A DNA stretch of 64,000 nt from Liriodendron chinense (Eukaryota > Streptophyta > Magnoliopsida > Magnoliales > Magnoliaceae). The position numbers and the translations under genes are program-made. Location: contig ML058528.1 of NCBI GenBank assembly GCA_003013855.2, positions 124,001-188,000 of the forward strand, written 5' to 3'. This document shows, in pieces, positions 1 to 9,974 of this stretch; position 1 is the stretch's first letter, and each line of letters begins with the position of its first letter. The notes under the pieces are model-generated. The model saw nothing but the letters and a program-made list of their open reading frames with translations. It made no database searches and was not told the DNA's origin.

Positions 1-1280
1 CCATCCCTTACAGTCCTTCCAAAATGGGAGGTGTTTCCAGAGACGTTCAAAATTCTAGCAGCGGTTTAGAAGATTACGAAGATTCGTGTATCGAGCCAAT
101 CCCCAAACAAACCCAACCTTAGATTAGGCCATGATTAGGAGAAATGGACACATCATCTAAGATTGGGTCTACAACTATGACCCATTCAGAATCAAGAGAA
201 TGGGAGAGTTCGACACGACCCAACACATCTTCGATTGGCATCTAGTGTTAAATCCAACATATGTCGAGAATTAGGCGATTTACATCAGATCCCCACAATG
301 GGCGACTGCGATTAAGTGTAGATGCTTCCTTGGTCAAATCAGAAGAGTCCTATAGGGGAGCATCTATGTAAGGAATAGAAATCTGAGAGCTAGCTGTCGC
401 CAGCATTTTGGAAACCTTTTTGGTTAGGAGCTTCCGGGATTGTTAAGAAGAAGGTTGTGTATTCGAAAAATTTGCACGACGAATCTCGAAGAACTCGGAA
501 GTCTAGGAGGGTCTTCCATCGCCTCGAGAAAGCTATATAAAGAACATCCAAAGAAAAGCTCGAGACCCCACGCCAAACATACCAATTTATATGTCTATTT
601 CACTTTCATGCCTATTTTACATTTCCTAGCCTAGTTCACTACTGCTCTGCAGCTCCTGTTGTAGTTCGTTTATCTTAGGAGTAGATTAAATATCTGCAAC
701 CTTAAGTAAGATCTGATTCAATTGTTCATACCTCAATCATATCCTGCTGACCACCCGCCTCGATTGCCTGTTCCGATAGGCAGATTAGGTGTTTATCTTT
801 GTTTTCTTTTCACTTTAATATTAAAATTGCAAAGCATGATGGTTGTAACAAGGTTAGTATATTAATAATGATCGATCGTGTTTATGCTAGTCTTTACTAT
901 GTTTTGTGTGAATCTTTTATTTTGATTGAGGAATACCACATTAAAGCACTGGTCAAATAAAAAGTCTTTAAACCAACTGATTCCATAATTGTCAGTACAA
1001 GGAAAAAGAACTCATTTGTGGGGGTTAAACCCTTCCCTTGGTTAAATCGCTTGAGTACAACGCGCACTTTTAAATCAGTTGGTGATTGAGAGGAATCTGG
1101 GTTTCGATTCAATCTACAATCTGTCTATCTCGACGCAGGGGTACTGACCAATTCAACCAATACCTTTGAGTCGAGTTGTCTCTGGCATGCTTGCACAATC
1201 AAACATGCACATGTACTTTCAATCCAGGCCATCTGTCACACAAGTGGCTTTGATTGGCTGAGTTGAGAGCAACACCTCCA
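1..1280 (+). repeat. LTR-like terminal region of copy A (5' end off the window)
   Basis: This stretch precedes the primer-site-like motif and has no coding capacity. A diverged copy lies at 32222-32403 plus 39904-41030. The small ORFs inside it (for example around 440 and 900) differ between the copies and are not convincing. The right limit is placed at a CA dinucleotide just before the primer-site motif. The left limit is outside the window. Confidence 0.5.
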
Positions 1281-1283
1281 TTC

Positions 1284-1302
1284 TGGCACACTCGGTGGGA
1301 CC
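1284..1302 (+). other. Primer-binding-site-like motif of copy A
   Basis: The motif tggcacactcggtgggacc lies about 30 bases before the gag-like ATG. It resembles the segment just inside the 5' LTR of Tat-lineage gypsy elements, which usually starts TGGCAC or TGGCGC and contains GGTGGGAC. Copy B has a diverged version at 41033-41051. The tRNA match was not tested. Confidence 0.45.
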
Positions 1303-1334
1303 TAGCGGCGTGAGTATTTCACAATTAAGACGAG

Positions 1335-1679
1335 ATGCCACCAAATCCTAAAAAGACTAGCTTCGTGGCCGATGTTGCAGAGGAACAGCAAGACCCGACT
1401 CATCATTATGAGTCTGTGGTCGATTTTGACGCAGGAACATCCTCCCAGCTCACCTCATGTGACTTTGCTGTATTCCTCGAACAAATGACGAAGTGTATGC
1501 AACAAATCACTAGGGATGCTGAGACACAAGCAGAAAGAAGCAAAAGAAACTCTGAGAGTCATCTTCGAAGACTCAAGATGCTTGAAAGACGTTCTCCTAT
1601 TCTCCATCCTGATGAACATGAGGTAAAACCACCAGCTGAGCTCTCAAATAGAGCCAATCAAAATGAGCCACAAAGCTAG
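1335..1679 (+). pseudogene. Gag-like N-terminal ORF of copy A
   Basis: This ORF of 114 codons starts MPPNPKKTSF directly after the primer-site region. It has a charged, probably helical middle (FLEQMTKCMQQITRDAETQ followed by many K, R and E). I do not recognise a retrotrans_gag domain, so this is at most the N-terminal part of a gag. The stop at 1677-1679 is TAG, where copy B reads TGG at the matching place, so the copy A ORF was probably closed by one G-to-A change. Copy B's version carries its own TAG at 41135. The function cannot be told from the sequence, and calling it gag-like rests on its position after the primer site. Confidence 0.45.
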
Positions 1680-2140
1680 CCCCTCCTTGGTGGTAGAAGA
1701 AGAGGAAAACAACTGCGACCTTAATCAACCAGAGAGACTCGGCCAACGGAGTTATAATGTTTCTAGGAGTCACATCCCGGTCAAATCAAGTAACCTTGTT
1801 GGCCAGATGGATGAGGTGCCGTTATTGCATGGCTCGACAACTGACCAACTTCAGTACGGATCATTCTATATTTTTATTGCAATCATGTATACTAAAATAA
1901 ACAGGTTATGTAAGGTTTCTTTCCACAAATTTCCTTTCCATAGTTTTCCTCAAAATGTGATGTTTTCCATTCCTCGTTTACTTTTTGGTTTCCACCAATT
2001 CAAAAAGGTTCTAACTGAAGAAAATCCAAAAAATTGCGAATTATTTTTCTTATGCATGGCTCAAGCCTAAGATGGCTTTGTGTAAGCCTAATGACTGAAC
2101 AGAATTTTCGTGGCATTTTATTTATTTATTTATTTTTCAG

Positions 2141-2239
2141 GAGGAAAAGAAAAAAGAAGATCCCTTAACATTGGAAGTGGCCATAGATGATTCAGAGAAC
2201 TTGACTGATTTCCTTTTGGACTTTGATGAAGACCAATAA
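2141..2239 (+). CDS. Short acidic exon conserved in both copies of the family
   Basis: A pyrimidine-rich tract ending in CAG at 2140 is followed by 32 codons and a stop. The peptide starts EEKKKEDPLTLE and ends FLLDFDEDQ; it is strongly acidic at the C-end. Copy B has the same tract, AG and frame at 41897-41995 with only a few changes, and the stop is kept. That is better preservation than the neighbouring sequence shows, so a real terminal exon is plausible. The upstream donor is uncertain; a GT around 1854 in copy A is one candidate. No known domain. Confidence 0.4.
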   Translation, partial: EEKKKEDPLTLEVAIDDSENLTDFLLDFDEDQ

Positions 2240-3514
2240 ACAGTGTTGTCACTAGATTTTGGACAACGGTCGAGATTAGTCAGTCTCCACTATTGGAGGA
2301 GTTGTTGCCTTTGATCCCTTGGAATGAATGGGTTGTATTTGACTTGAAGGTCAGCTGGATCCTGCAGGTCACAAATAAGAAAGCTAGGGGGTTTGGCTAT
2401 TAGCCCTCCAATGATTAAGTCAGTTCGGGGAATTAAAAGAATAGAGGCAGGTTGCTTGGGGAGATTGTGCGTACTTGGCTCGCAGGAGTGTCTCTTATTT
2501 ATAGGATAGTTAAAGAGTTATGAAGAGTAACAGACATGGGCGTTATGCTCATAGTGGGCAGTATGATTCCCGATGATGTGGATCACGTCTAATGGTTGGG
2601 AATGTGCTCGGGTTATTCGGGCACATCCCTAAATAGTCGTGCACTTTTATGGCGGTCGTGGGCTAGGTTGGCCTAGGGGCAGTACTCATTAGCCAAGCTC
2701 TCTGACTTGAAAATATTTTAAATTAGATTCGTTGGTCGTAGTTGAGATGTGAGGACTGAATTGTGGACCTGGTAGTTCGAGGCCTGAGGACCGAGCATAT
2801 CGCTCGGTGGCCGAGTTTAGTAGAACGACTCAGCTTAAGTCATTTTATGTATCCAAAATGACCTTCGCATACACACTGAACTGTTGAAGTCATCGTCCAC
2901 ATTCTCATCCTCCTTCCTTGGGAAGGTCGGCAACCTAATGTCCGAGGTCAATGTCTCCTTGGTCGCGAAGACCTTTATGAATCGAGGACTTATACTTGGG
3001 CCCGTGGGCTTACTCGTGCTCAGCCCAACTCGGAATATCCCCACAACTTTGCCCCTTTCTCTCGAGGCCAAGCTGATGAGGGGTCGAGAGTGATGTATTT
3101 GGGACGAGCTGGCCTGTTGGCAGAGTGAGAATCCTGAAAAATTGAATTATAGGTTCAGTCATGCCCCCCGAGGAATGAAATTCGAAGTATTAATTGTAGG
3201 ATCCAAGAAATCATTGGCTGAGCACGGTTCTTGAAGCGTTTCCATCATTGTTGTACGATGCTATCACTGCGCTTTGAGTTCGGATGAATTAGGTGATGAC
3301 ACATAGTGGTAGCTCTGTTAGCTAACACGATGCATTAATGCCCGACCTCTCTTATCATGCCACGTGGCGACGATTCGGGTCGGCGAAGCATCTTGCTTAG
3401 TACGGACAAATGTCATGGAGGCATGTGCACGAGGCGACAACCAAGGAGACGCGCCTATGCTCGAAGCAATCCTAAGCTGTCACATGATATCATACGACAA
3501 CAAAGTGCTTTTCT
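2240..3514. other. Non-coding interior of copy A
   Basis: There is no ORF with recognisable content here. The region aligns to 41996-42979 of copy B as far as about 3256, where the similarity ends abruptly. The opposing ORFs at 2835-3093 overlap each other on both strands and are not kept open in copy B. Confidence 0.5.
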
Positions 3515-3522
3515 TATAAATA
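3515..3522 (+). promoter_or_regulatory. TATA box of the copy A extra gene
   Basis: TATAAATA lies about 130 bases upstream of the first ATG at 3656 and is followed by a pyrimidine-rich leader. It is a good match to the plant TATA consensus and is the only one near the start of this gene. Confidence 0.5.
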
Positions 3523-3655
3523 CCCTTGTTCCCTTCTTATTTTTCACCTTCTGCAATTTCCCGTGTCCGAGCTCTGCCGACCTGCCCTGCATTCCTGCCT
3601 TAGAAGTTTCTCCTTCACTAACCTTCTAAGTCCTCATGCTAGTATTCCTGGTACG

Positions 3656-4694
3656 ATGTCTACCCTTTCATCCTCCCTCTGTGATCTTTCTCCTTTTTTT
3701 TCAACTGATATGTCGGAAACAGAGGATTCTTACTCCATTCTAAGGACGGACTATCAGGACAAAGATAAAAAGTCCTTAAGTGCCTCTCTGGATTCCTGAG
3801 CGGAGAGATCATCCGAGGAATCCGATTCCGAGACAGAGACATAGACCGAGGGGGTAGACCTTGAGGTCACATCCCCCCCCCCCCCCCCCCCCCCCCCCCG
3901 AAGCAGGCCCCCTAGGAAAAGGAGGATGCTCTGTGGGTTGTGGCATTAGTAGAGGTCATTGAGGCCGAGCACGACCCCTTAACACTATGAACTTGATAAA
4001 GCCGTGTTTATGGAATTTATGGCTCACCTAGATGACTTAAGGAAATTGTACCAGATTTTCAGGTCTGTAACCCTTAGAGCCCCTTGTTCGAAGGAACTTC
4101 CGAACTAACCTCCTTAGGGGGAGGTCGCTCTCTTTCCCATCTTCTTCTCTTCCGGTCTCCGTCTGCCTCTCCACCCCTCGGTGCGATAGGTTCTTGGTCG
4201 TCTCAGTCTGTCTCCAGGTCAACTACATCCCAACGCCTGGAAGTCAATTTTTGGTTGCTATATATTGTGGCAGCAGGTCGAGAACAAGGAGCTCACTGCA
4301 GACGAGCTCCTTTTCCTTTTTCGAGCTAAGACATGTCTTGGTCGGGGCCTGCGCTATCTTTCATCATAGCCAGGCCATGGTAACCCCATCTTCGTCGGCC
4401 TCCTGTCCTCCACGAAAAATTGAAAGGACAAATAGTTTTATGCCTCCGGGGGATGGGAGGCAGTGCCGGGCAAGCAATGACCCCTGGAGTATCAGGTCCA
4501 AGCTAAGTTCACCTTGCCAGGTTAGTTTGCTTTACGATCTCCTTTGCTTTGCCAATTGTTGATTCCCTTATTCTGGTCTGTACTGACGTGTTAATGTTGT
4601 TTATTGCGCGCAGTTTTTCCAAAGCACCAGCCAGCCATCACCCCCGAGCAGATCCGCCAAATCAACGCGGCTAAGGAGCGTCCCATTGGGGAGA
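3656..4694 (+). pseudogene. Extra gene of copy A, 5' exons (gypsy-type transposon protein-like), split by insertion
   Basis: Translation from ATG 3656 begins MSTLSSSLCD, is serine and acid rich, and stops at TGA 3797-3799. Several further out-of-frame blocks follow. The last exon before the break begins after an AG at about 4613 and reads KHQPAITPEQIRQINAAKER up to 4694. The reading frame resumes beyond the giant element at 28302 (KKFITPELIR), so this was one exon. Serine-rich, coiled-coil proteins with this exon pattern are annotated in many plant genomes as 'putative gypsy type transposon' proteins. That assignment is from memory of the family style, not from a domain search. The gene is dead: stops, a poly-C run and a 23.6-kb insertion. 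Confidence 0.45.
3873..3899. repeat. Poly-C run of 27 bases
   Basis: An uninterrupted run of C lies inside the extra gene of copy A. The length may be inaccurate because such runs are hard to sequence. Confidence 0.9.
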
Positions 4695-4699
4695 GTGAC
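4695..4699. repeat. Left target-site duplication of the giant element (GTGAC)
   Basis: GTGAC sits immediately before the LTR start TGTGGACC and is repeated exactly at 28297-28301 after the LTR end TCTACA. Confidence 0.95.
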
Positions 4700-5152
4700 T
4701 GTGGACCCTCGCCATTCCCGCGCTCCCACACGACGTCGTTCCCTTTCCTTTCGAAAAAGAAGAAGAGGTGCGTGTGCGCGAATAGCCGTTTGTGCCACTG
4801 GCTTGCCTCGTTCTCGAGGGCCTTTGTTCGGTTGTCGTGTTAAGCTGGATGTGTTTAAATGAGTTTATATAAGACCAGAGTCTCCACTAGCCAGTTACTT
4901 CGAATCTACAGTCAGTTAGACCCCGTAGAAACGTTAGAGAAGGGAATCCGAAGATTTCTTCCTCTAAAATGACTCCTTTTGATCTGCGGCCAGAGATTCG
5001 AGGTAAGGGATCACGGTTACAGGGTGGGAAGAGGTTAAGCACCCCACACACTGCTGGTACCGAAGTACGGTCTCTACTTTACAGAATCGAACTAATACTT
5101 GAAAGTCTAATTTAATCCTCGTATATTCTCATAGATGACATGATGCATGAAT

Positions 5153-5448
5153 GCAGGTCTGAACAGTAAGAGTTTCTGATGGGCAGGTTTTCATTAACAG
5201 ACAAGCCCAGAGCATACGCTCGAACTGACAGGTGCTTTTATGCGAGATGCATGCTGTGTGTTTGAATGATCAAAGTGCTTGTAGTGGCATGTACATGAAT
5301 GCAGGTCTGAACAGTAAGAGTTTCTGATGGGCAGGTTTCCATTAACAGGCAAGCCCAGAGCATACGCTCGAACTGATAGATGCTTTATGCGAGATGCATG
5401 CTGTGTGTTTGAATAATCAAAGTGCTTATAGTAAAGCAGGGGGGTTGG
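5153..5448. repeat. 148-bp tandem repeat, two copies, in the LTR
   Basis: Each unit starts gcaggtctgaacagtaagag, at 5153 and 5301. The same pair occurs at 27222 and 27370 in the other LTR, so the duplication predates the insertion. Confidence 0.9.
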
Positions 5449-5746
5449 AAGAAAAGTAAATGTTGCACTTATGCTAGATGCAAATGAGATGATGCTGGTA
5501 AAAGAGTAGCTGGATGGACGGAGGTGTCGCAAGGTTTGCTTCAAGTGGCTAGACCAAGACTTGGATGGCTTGGGAGACTTGGACCAGTGGTCAGGCTAGG
5601 CTGGACCAGGGCTAGGCTCTTCTCACTCGGGCTCTCCTTGGTGGAGGAATGGGCTAAAGGGTGGAGGGACGGATTGCACTTGGGCTGGAGACTTCGGAGG
5701 GATTGGATGGATTTGAAGGGATGTTGAAATGAGAAGGGGCGGGGGG

Positions 5747-5754
5747 TATTTATA
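5747..5754 (-). promoter_or_regulatory. LTR TATA box (minus strand)
   Basis: TATAAATA on the minus strand is followed by CCCCCCGCCCC and lies about 460 bases into the LTR from its U3 end. The partner LTR has the same box at 27816-27823. Confidence 0.7.
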
Positions 5755-5787
5755 GCAGCGGGCAGTGGCAGAACTCGTAAATAATTT

Positions 5788-5820
5788 TGGGCGGCGCCCA
5801 GGGGGCCGCCCGTACGAACG
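5788..5820 (-). promoter_or_regulatory. GC-rich palindrome-like module upstream of the LTR TATA box
   Basis: On the minus strand it reads CGTACGGGCGGCCCCCTGGG followed by CGCCGCCCAAA, about 30 bases upstream of TATAAATA. Versions of the same module lie at 9885-9908 and 14304-14340 in front of the two plus-strand genes. In the other LTR the middle of the module is deleted. Confidence 0.6.
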
Positions 5821-5881
5821 CTCCTCTGGTTCAAGCGCGTGGTACGAACATGCCTCGGGGCTGCTGTTTTGGCTCAGTGGG

Positions 5882-6024
5882 TTGACTCGGTGGGTTGACT
5901 CAGCGGGTCGACTCGATGATTTGACTCGGTGTTTTGACTCGACGGGTTGACTCAGCGGGTTGACTCGGTGATTTGACTCAGCGGGTTGACTCAGTGAGTT
6001 TGACTTTTTAAAGATTTTTTGACT
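5882..6024. promoter_or_regulatory. Array of ten TTGACT (W-box core) motifs in LTR U3
   Basis: A roughly 13-base minisatellite of the type gggTTGACTCrgyg gives ten TTGACT cores in about 145 bases. TTGAC(C/T) is the core W-box bound by WRKY factors, and several copies also spell TGACTCA, a bZIP/GCN4-like site. The array is upstream of the minus-strand TATA box. Binding is inference. Confidence 0.6.
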
Positions 6025-6215
6025 GGTTTTTCTTATGGGGGGTTTTTCAGGCTGATGTTTAGGGGTGAGTTGATTGGGTTCAGGCTTGGGTTGGGCTATG
6101 GATTTGGGCTTACAAGGGTGAGTTTGGTTGAGTTTGGACATGGGATTTGGGGGTATGGTCCTCCATTCATCCAGCTATCTCTACCAACAGTGTAGCCGAA
6201 GGTGGGGTGTCTACA

Positions 6216-6230
6216 GATGCCCCTCTTTGG
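6216..6230 (-). other. Polypurine tract of the giant element
   Basis: The minus strand reads ccaaagaggggcatc directly before the LTR start TGTAGACACC. This is the expected place and composition for second-strand priming. Confidence 0.85.
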
Positions 6231-6295
6231 CAGAGGTTGCGTGCAACCGAATGCCAAAGTGAGTGGACACCCCACTTCTGACCCAGTCATTCATA

Positions 6296-7200
6296 GATCA
6301 TGGTCTGAAATCTTTGCTTGCCTTTGCATTTGTGCCAGTTGATCGTCTGAAAATCGATCACTCGCACATATCGCAGGAGTTTGGAGAAAATGTTGCGATT
6401 GTCCCTGCATGCGCTGCAACCTGAGTACCCAATCGCAACCCTTCCATTCCCGATCGGTACTAACATCAGAAAGGTACAGTAGAGCCTCTGCATCCGTAGT
6501 CTTACGAGGATACTGACCTTGAGATTGATTGTATGTTTGATGTTTTCCCGGATCACTCCAGGAGTACTTGTTTCGCTTGACTGTCAAAGTGGTTAGATGC
6601 CCTGCGTCATGTACTCTTACGGGATTCTACTACGCCGACTTAGACTCAGTCAAGGTACTTCAGGCATCCACGCTTAGGTATGTGCGGGTGGACTCTTTCC
6701 ATCCGATCTGCTGGTTTCGATGCTTGGTTTGCAATTCATTCTTTCTTTGATTGTGGTCTGGAATCTTTGTTGCACTTGTATCTGAGTCAGTTGATTGTTT
6801 GAAAATTGATAACTCGCACATATCGCGGGAGTTTGGAGAAAACGTTGCGATTGTCCCTGCATGCGCTGCATCCTGGGTACCCAATCGCAACCCTTCCATT
6901 CCCGATCGGTACTAACATCGGAAAGGTACAGTAGAGCCTCTGCGTCCGTAGTCTTACGAGGATACTGACCCTGAGATTGATTGTGATGTTTGATGTTTTC
7001 CCGGATCACTCCAGGAGTACTTGTTTCGCTTGACTGTCAAAGTGGTTAGATGCCCTGCGTCATGTAGTCTTACAAGATTCTACTATGCCGACTTGGAATC
7101 AGTCAAGGTACTTCAGGCATCCACGCCTAGGTATGTGCGGGTGAACTCTTTTCACCCAATCTGCTAATTTTGTACTTGGGTTACAATTCATCGTTTCCAC
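6296..7200. repeat. 451-bp tandem duplication
   Basis: Two copies lie at about 6296-6750 and 6751-7200. The landmark cgcacatatcgc occurs at 6364 and 6815, and tcaaggtacttcaggcatcc at about 6651 and 7102. The minus-strand ORFs seen here are the same shadow twice. Confidence 0.9.
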
Positions 7201-8759
7201 CTGTTCAAATGGTTTCTTTGACTGAGCCTTTTGGCTTTCATCTTTTCGTATCTTGGCATGTGGTACGACCGCACTGACACTGGAGTTCAGTTCGACCATA
7301 CTTTGAGTGCATTGGATCTGATGGTCTCCGAGGAAACCGCGAGACATCGGATCTTATTTGATTTTTGCGTCGGCTCCTACCCAAAGATATGGAAGATCTC
7401 TTGGTGTTTTGGAGGCAAAACGCTCTACTGAGAAAATGTTTTTAGGATTTTGAAAAGTTACCCACTATGGGGAGTGATACTCCGTGGGGTTTTTATTTGC
7501 AAATGGGAATATTTTTTTTGTCTTTTGAAATGGAAATCTGGTCTGCACGTACCTCGACTAGGGATGCCTGTGGGGTCTTTAGCTAACCGACTTTTATTTC
7601 AAAAGCAGGTAAATATGATGATTGATGCAATGGTGTTGATGTATGGAGATGCATGATGAATGCATGGTTTGGCTCATTCTCTTTTCGCTCGATGATTTTG
7701 CTTTTGCTGGGGATGCAGAGAACTTTTGAACTTATTGCTTGCAGGGTTGTGCTCCCTTGAGGATTTTCTTTTTAATGCGGATGTTTGGTCAACGGGTTGG
7801 TCAAGATCCCGACCCGTGGTCGATCAGGTCCATCGTCCCAAGATGCTGTTTCTTTGCTAATGAGAATGTACGAGGATGTTATCCGACTTCAAGATGTTCT
7901 TCTGGGCATAGATGCGATTGAGACGGTGCTTGGTCTCCAGTTTTGGTCAAGATTTCAATTTGCGAGCGATCGGATCCGTCATCCCAAATTGTGAAGTGAG
8001 CGGAGTTCGAGACTCCTGAAGTGTAGTGCTGGGGATAGTGACAATTTTTTTTTATGATTTTTGCAAATATTTGGCCCGAATCTTTACCTGAGTGGTCAGG
8101 ATAGAGATCGGTTATTGAAAACACAGGAAATATATATTGTGATTTGGAAAATGTTTTGTTTGAAAGCAAGGGAAGTATTTTTGTGGTTTTGAAAGGTGAT
8201 TTTGCAATGTTTTGGGTTTTTTGTGATTTTTCTGAAATGCAAGGAAAAATATGAAATTTTCATCCATTTCCAGCTTCTACTGCTGGTAAGGCACCCGATC
8301 CATTTTACGTCAGCGAGCAAGGCGAGTCTCACACAGTTAAGTGCCGTAGTTTTACATCTTCGGATGAGGAGATTTTTGAGGGTTTTCAGTCAACACACCC
8401 ACAAAGTTGCCTGTTCCTCATGTGCGATGCACATAGACCACGTATCGTCCGACGGACTCCTTCGGCCACAAAATGAGCCACATCCTCACATTTTCCTTTG
8501 TCAATCCAGTTTGGGGCCTTACGTTGCTCACAATTCCGTAAGGGTGCGATCCACCTCCCAACAGCCTTAATCCCCTTCATGAGTTTTAGGAACAGGGAAC
8601 ATCCGTCAGATTCAACAGCGACTTCCAAATCAAGGTTGTCTATCACGGTACGTTTAACACGAACAGGATTGCGGGGTTCTGCCCACCTCAGCCTTTACCT
8701 GTTTGAAAGATTCCGGACACCCGTACGATTAACTGTCAGCCATGTCCGAAACAGGTTAG
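7201..8759. other. Non-coding 3' region of the giant element
   Basis: No recognisable coding sequence on either strand. The ORFs here are short and overlap each other. It lies between the 451-bp duplication and the 155-bp repeats, in what would be the 3' untranslated region of the minus-strand element. Confidence 0.6.
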
Positions 8760-9560
8760 GAAAGAAAGCCCCCGAGAAGTTAATCCCAGTGTAGTTTTAG
8801 GTCTTCGAACGGCTGGGGATAAATTGGTGCAGTTGATGAAATTTTTTTTTCTTTTTTTTTCTTTGAAAAGGTTCCAGACTTCAACTCAAGTGATTGAGAT
8901 TGATACTGGTTTTTATGGAAAGCTCCAAATCTTTTTGGTATTTTGGAAATGATCCGGGCTATTGAACCTTGATCCGAGCGGTCAAGGCCGATGCCGGTTT
9001 TTGTTGAAAGCAGGAAATGGTCCCCCGAGAAATTAATCCCAGTGTAGTTTAAGGTCTTCGGACAAAAAATATGTACATGCTGAAAATACATTCTTTTTGT
9101 GATTTTTCGAAATGATCCAGGTCATCAGATCTTGGCCTGAACGGCTGGGATCGATGCTGGTTTTTATTAAAATCCCTCGGGATATTGATCCCGACGTAAT
9201 TTAAGGTCTTCGGACCCAATTTATGTACAGTAGGCAGCAAACACACATTTTTTTTTTATTTTTGGAAAATGTCCGGTGTCAGCGGATCTTGATTCGAACG
9301 ATCCAGACTGCTACCGATTTTTATTTAAAAAGTCCCTCGGGATCTTGATCCCGACGTAGTTTAAGGTCTTCGGACCACAAAACTGTACAAAACAGGGCGA
9401 ACACATTTTTTTATTTTTTGGAAAATGTCCGAAGTCATCTGATCTTGATGTAGGCAAACAAGACCGACGCCGGTTTTTATTGAAAATCTCTCGGGATGTC
9501 GATCCCGACGTAGTTTAAGGTCTTCGGACCCAATTTTTGTACAAGTAAGCAGTAATCAAG
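8760..9560. repeat. Degenerate array of about 155-bp repeats, five units
   Basis: The landmark gtagtttaaggtcttcgga recurs at about 8795, 9048, 9200, 9360 and 9514. The spacings are 253, 152, 160 and 154, so the first interval probably hides a decayed unit. Each unit also has a ctcgggat...gatcccgac segment and a long T run. Confidence 0.85.
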
Positions 9561-9884
9561 GGCGGAGATTCCAGGGATTCTTCTTAGACTGGTTCAGATC
9601 ATCAGGTCATGACTTTGGATGGTTGAGATCACTGTTTGACCAAGTCAATTTTTTCTTTCTTTTCCTTGAAAATTCCATGGAACCTTTCCACATCATCAAC
9701 CCAATTTGTCACCAATTTCTCACAAGATGAGATTTTGGCGAGATTCCTTACTTTTTCTCTTCATTTCCTTCCATCACTTCATTCTTACATGGAGGTACAA
9801 GATTCACTTGCAACCACCCTTCCTAAGGAGGAGTTCTTCCTAAGGAGAGGGGGTGAGAAGTCATTTTAACTAGAGGGAGGGTAG

Positions 9885-9974
9885 GACGGCCCCCTGGGCT
9901 CCGCCCAAGCCGTCCCTGCCCACTGGTTTTTTCAGTGGGTTGGGTAATGGGGTGCCCTCCCCTTTTCTATATAA
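9885..9974 (+). promoter_or_regulatory. Candidate promoter of the first antisense gene: GC-rich module plus TATA box
   Basis: At 9885-9908 the plus strand carries GGCCCCCTGGGC followed by TCCGCCCAA, nearly identical to the LTR module read in its own transcription direction. TATATAA follows at 9968-9974, and then a CT-rich leader (about 10006-10060) of the kind seen at plant transcription starts. The first ATG of the PMD gene is 2.1 kb downstream, so a long leader or an unrecognised 5' intron would be needed. Confidence 0.45.

Larger units (their letters stand above)
1..4694 (+). mobile_element. Left part of an old Tat-like non-autonomous gypsy element (copy A)
   Basis: Positions 1-3256 align, with many substitutions, to 32222-32403 joined to 39904-42979 (copy B), which shows that this is a dispersed repeat family. 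In order it has an LTR-like end, a primer-site-like motif at 1284-1302, a gag-like ORF at 1335, a short conserved exon at 2141-2239, a TATA box at 3515, and the first exons of an extra gene. No protease, reverse transcriptase or integrase is visible, so I call it non-autonomous. It is interrupted at 4695-4699 by the giant element and resumes at 28302. Assignment to the Tat lineage is inference from the primer-site motif and the extra gene. Confidence 0.6.
4700..6215 (-). repeat. LTR at the low-coordinate end (functional 3' LTR)
   Basis: It is 1516 bp and matches 26768-28296. It contains a two-copy 148-bp tandem repeat, a TATA box on the minus strand, a GC-rich palindrome-like block at 5788-5820 and the TTGACT array at 5882-6024. 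A 112-116 codon minus-strand ORF (5194-5544) is open in both LTRs but is made largely of the 148-bp repeat, and I do not regard it as a gene. Confidence 0.95.

Noticed and set aside
5194..5544. 116-codon minus-strand ORF in the LTR, open also at 27263-27601
   Set aside because: It is built from the 148-bp tandem repeat, lies across U3/R, and has no family features; conservation follows from LTR identity.
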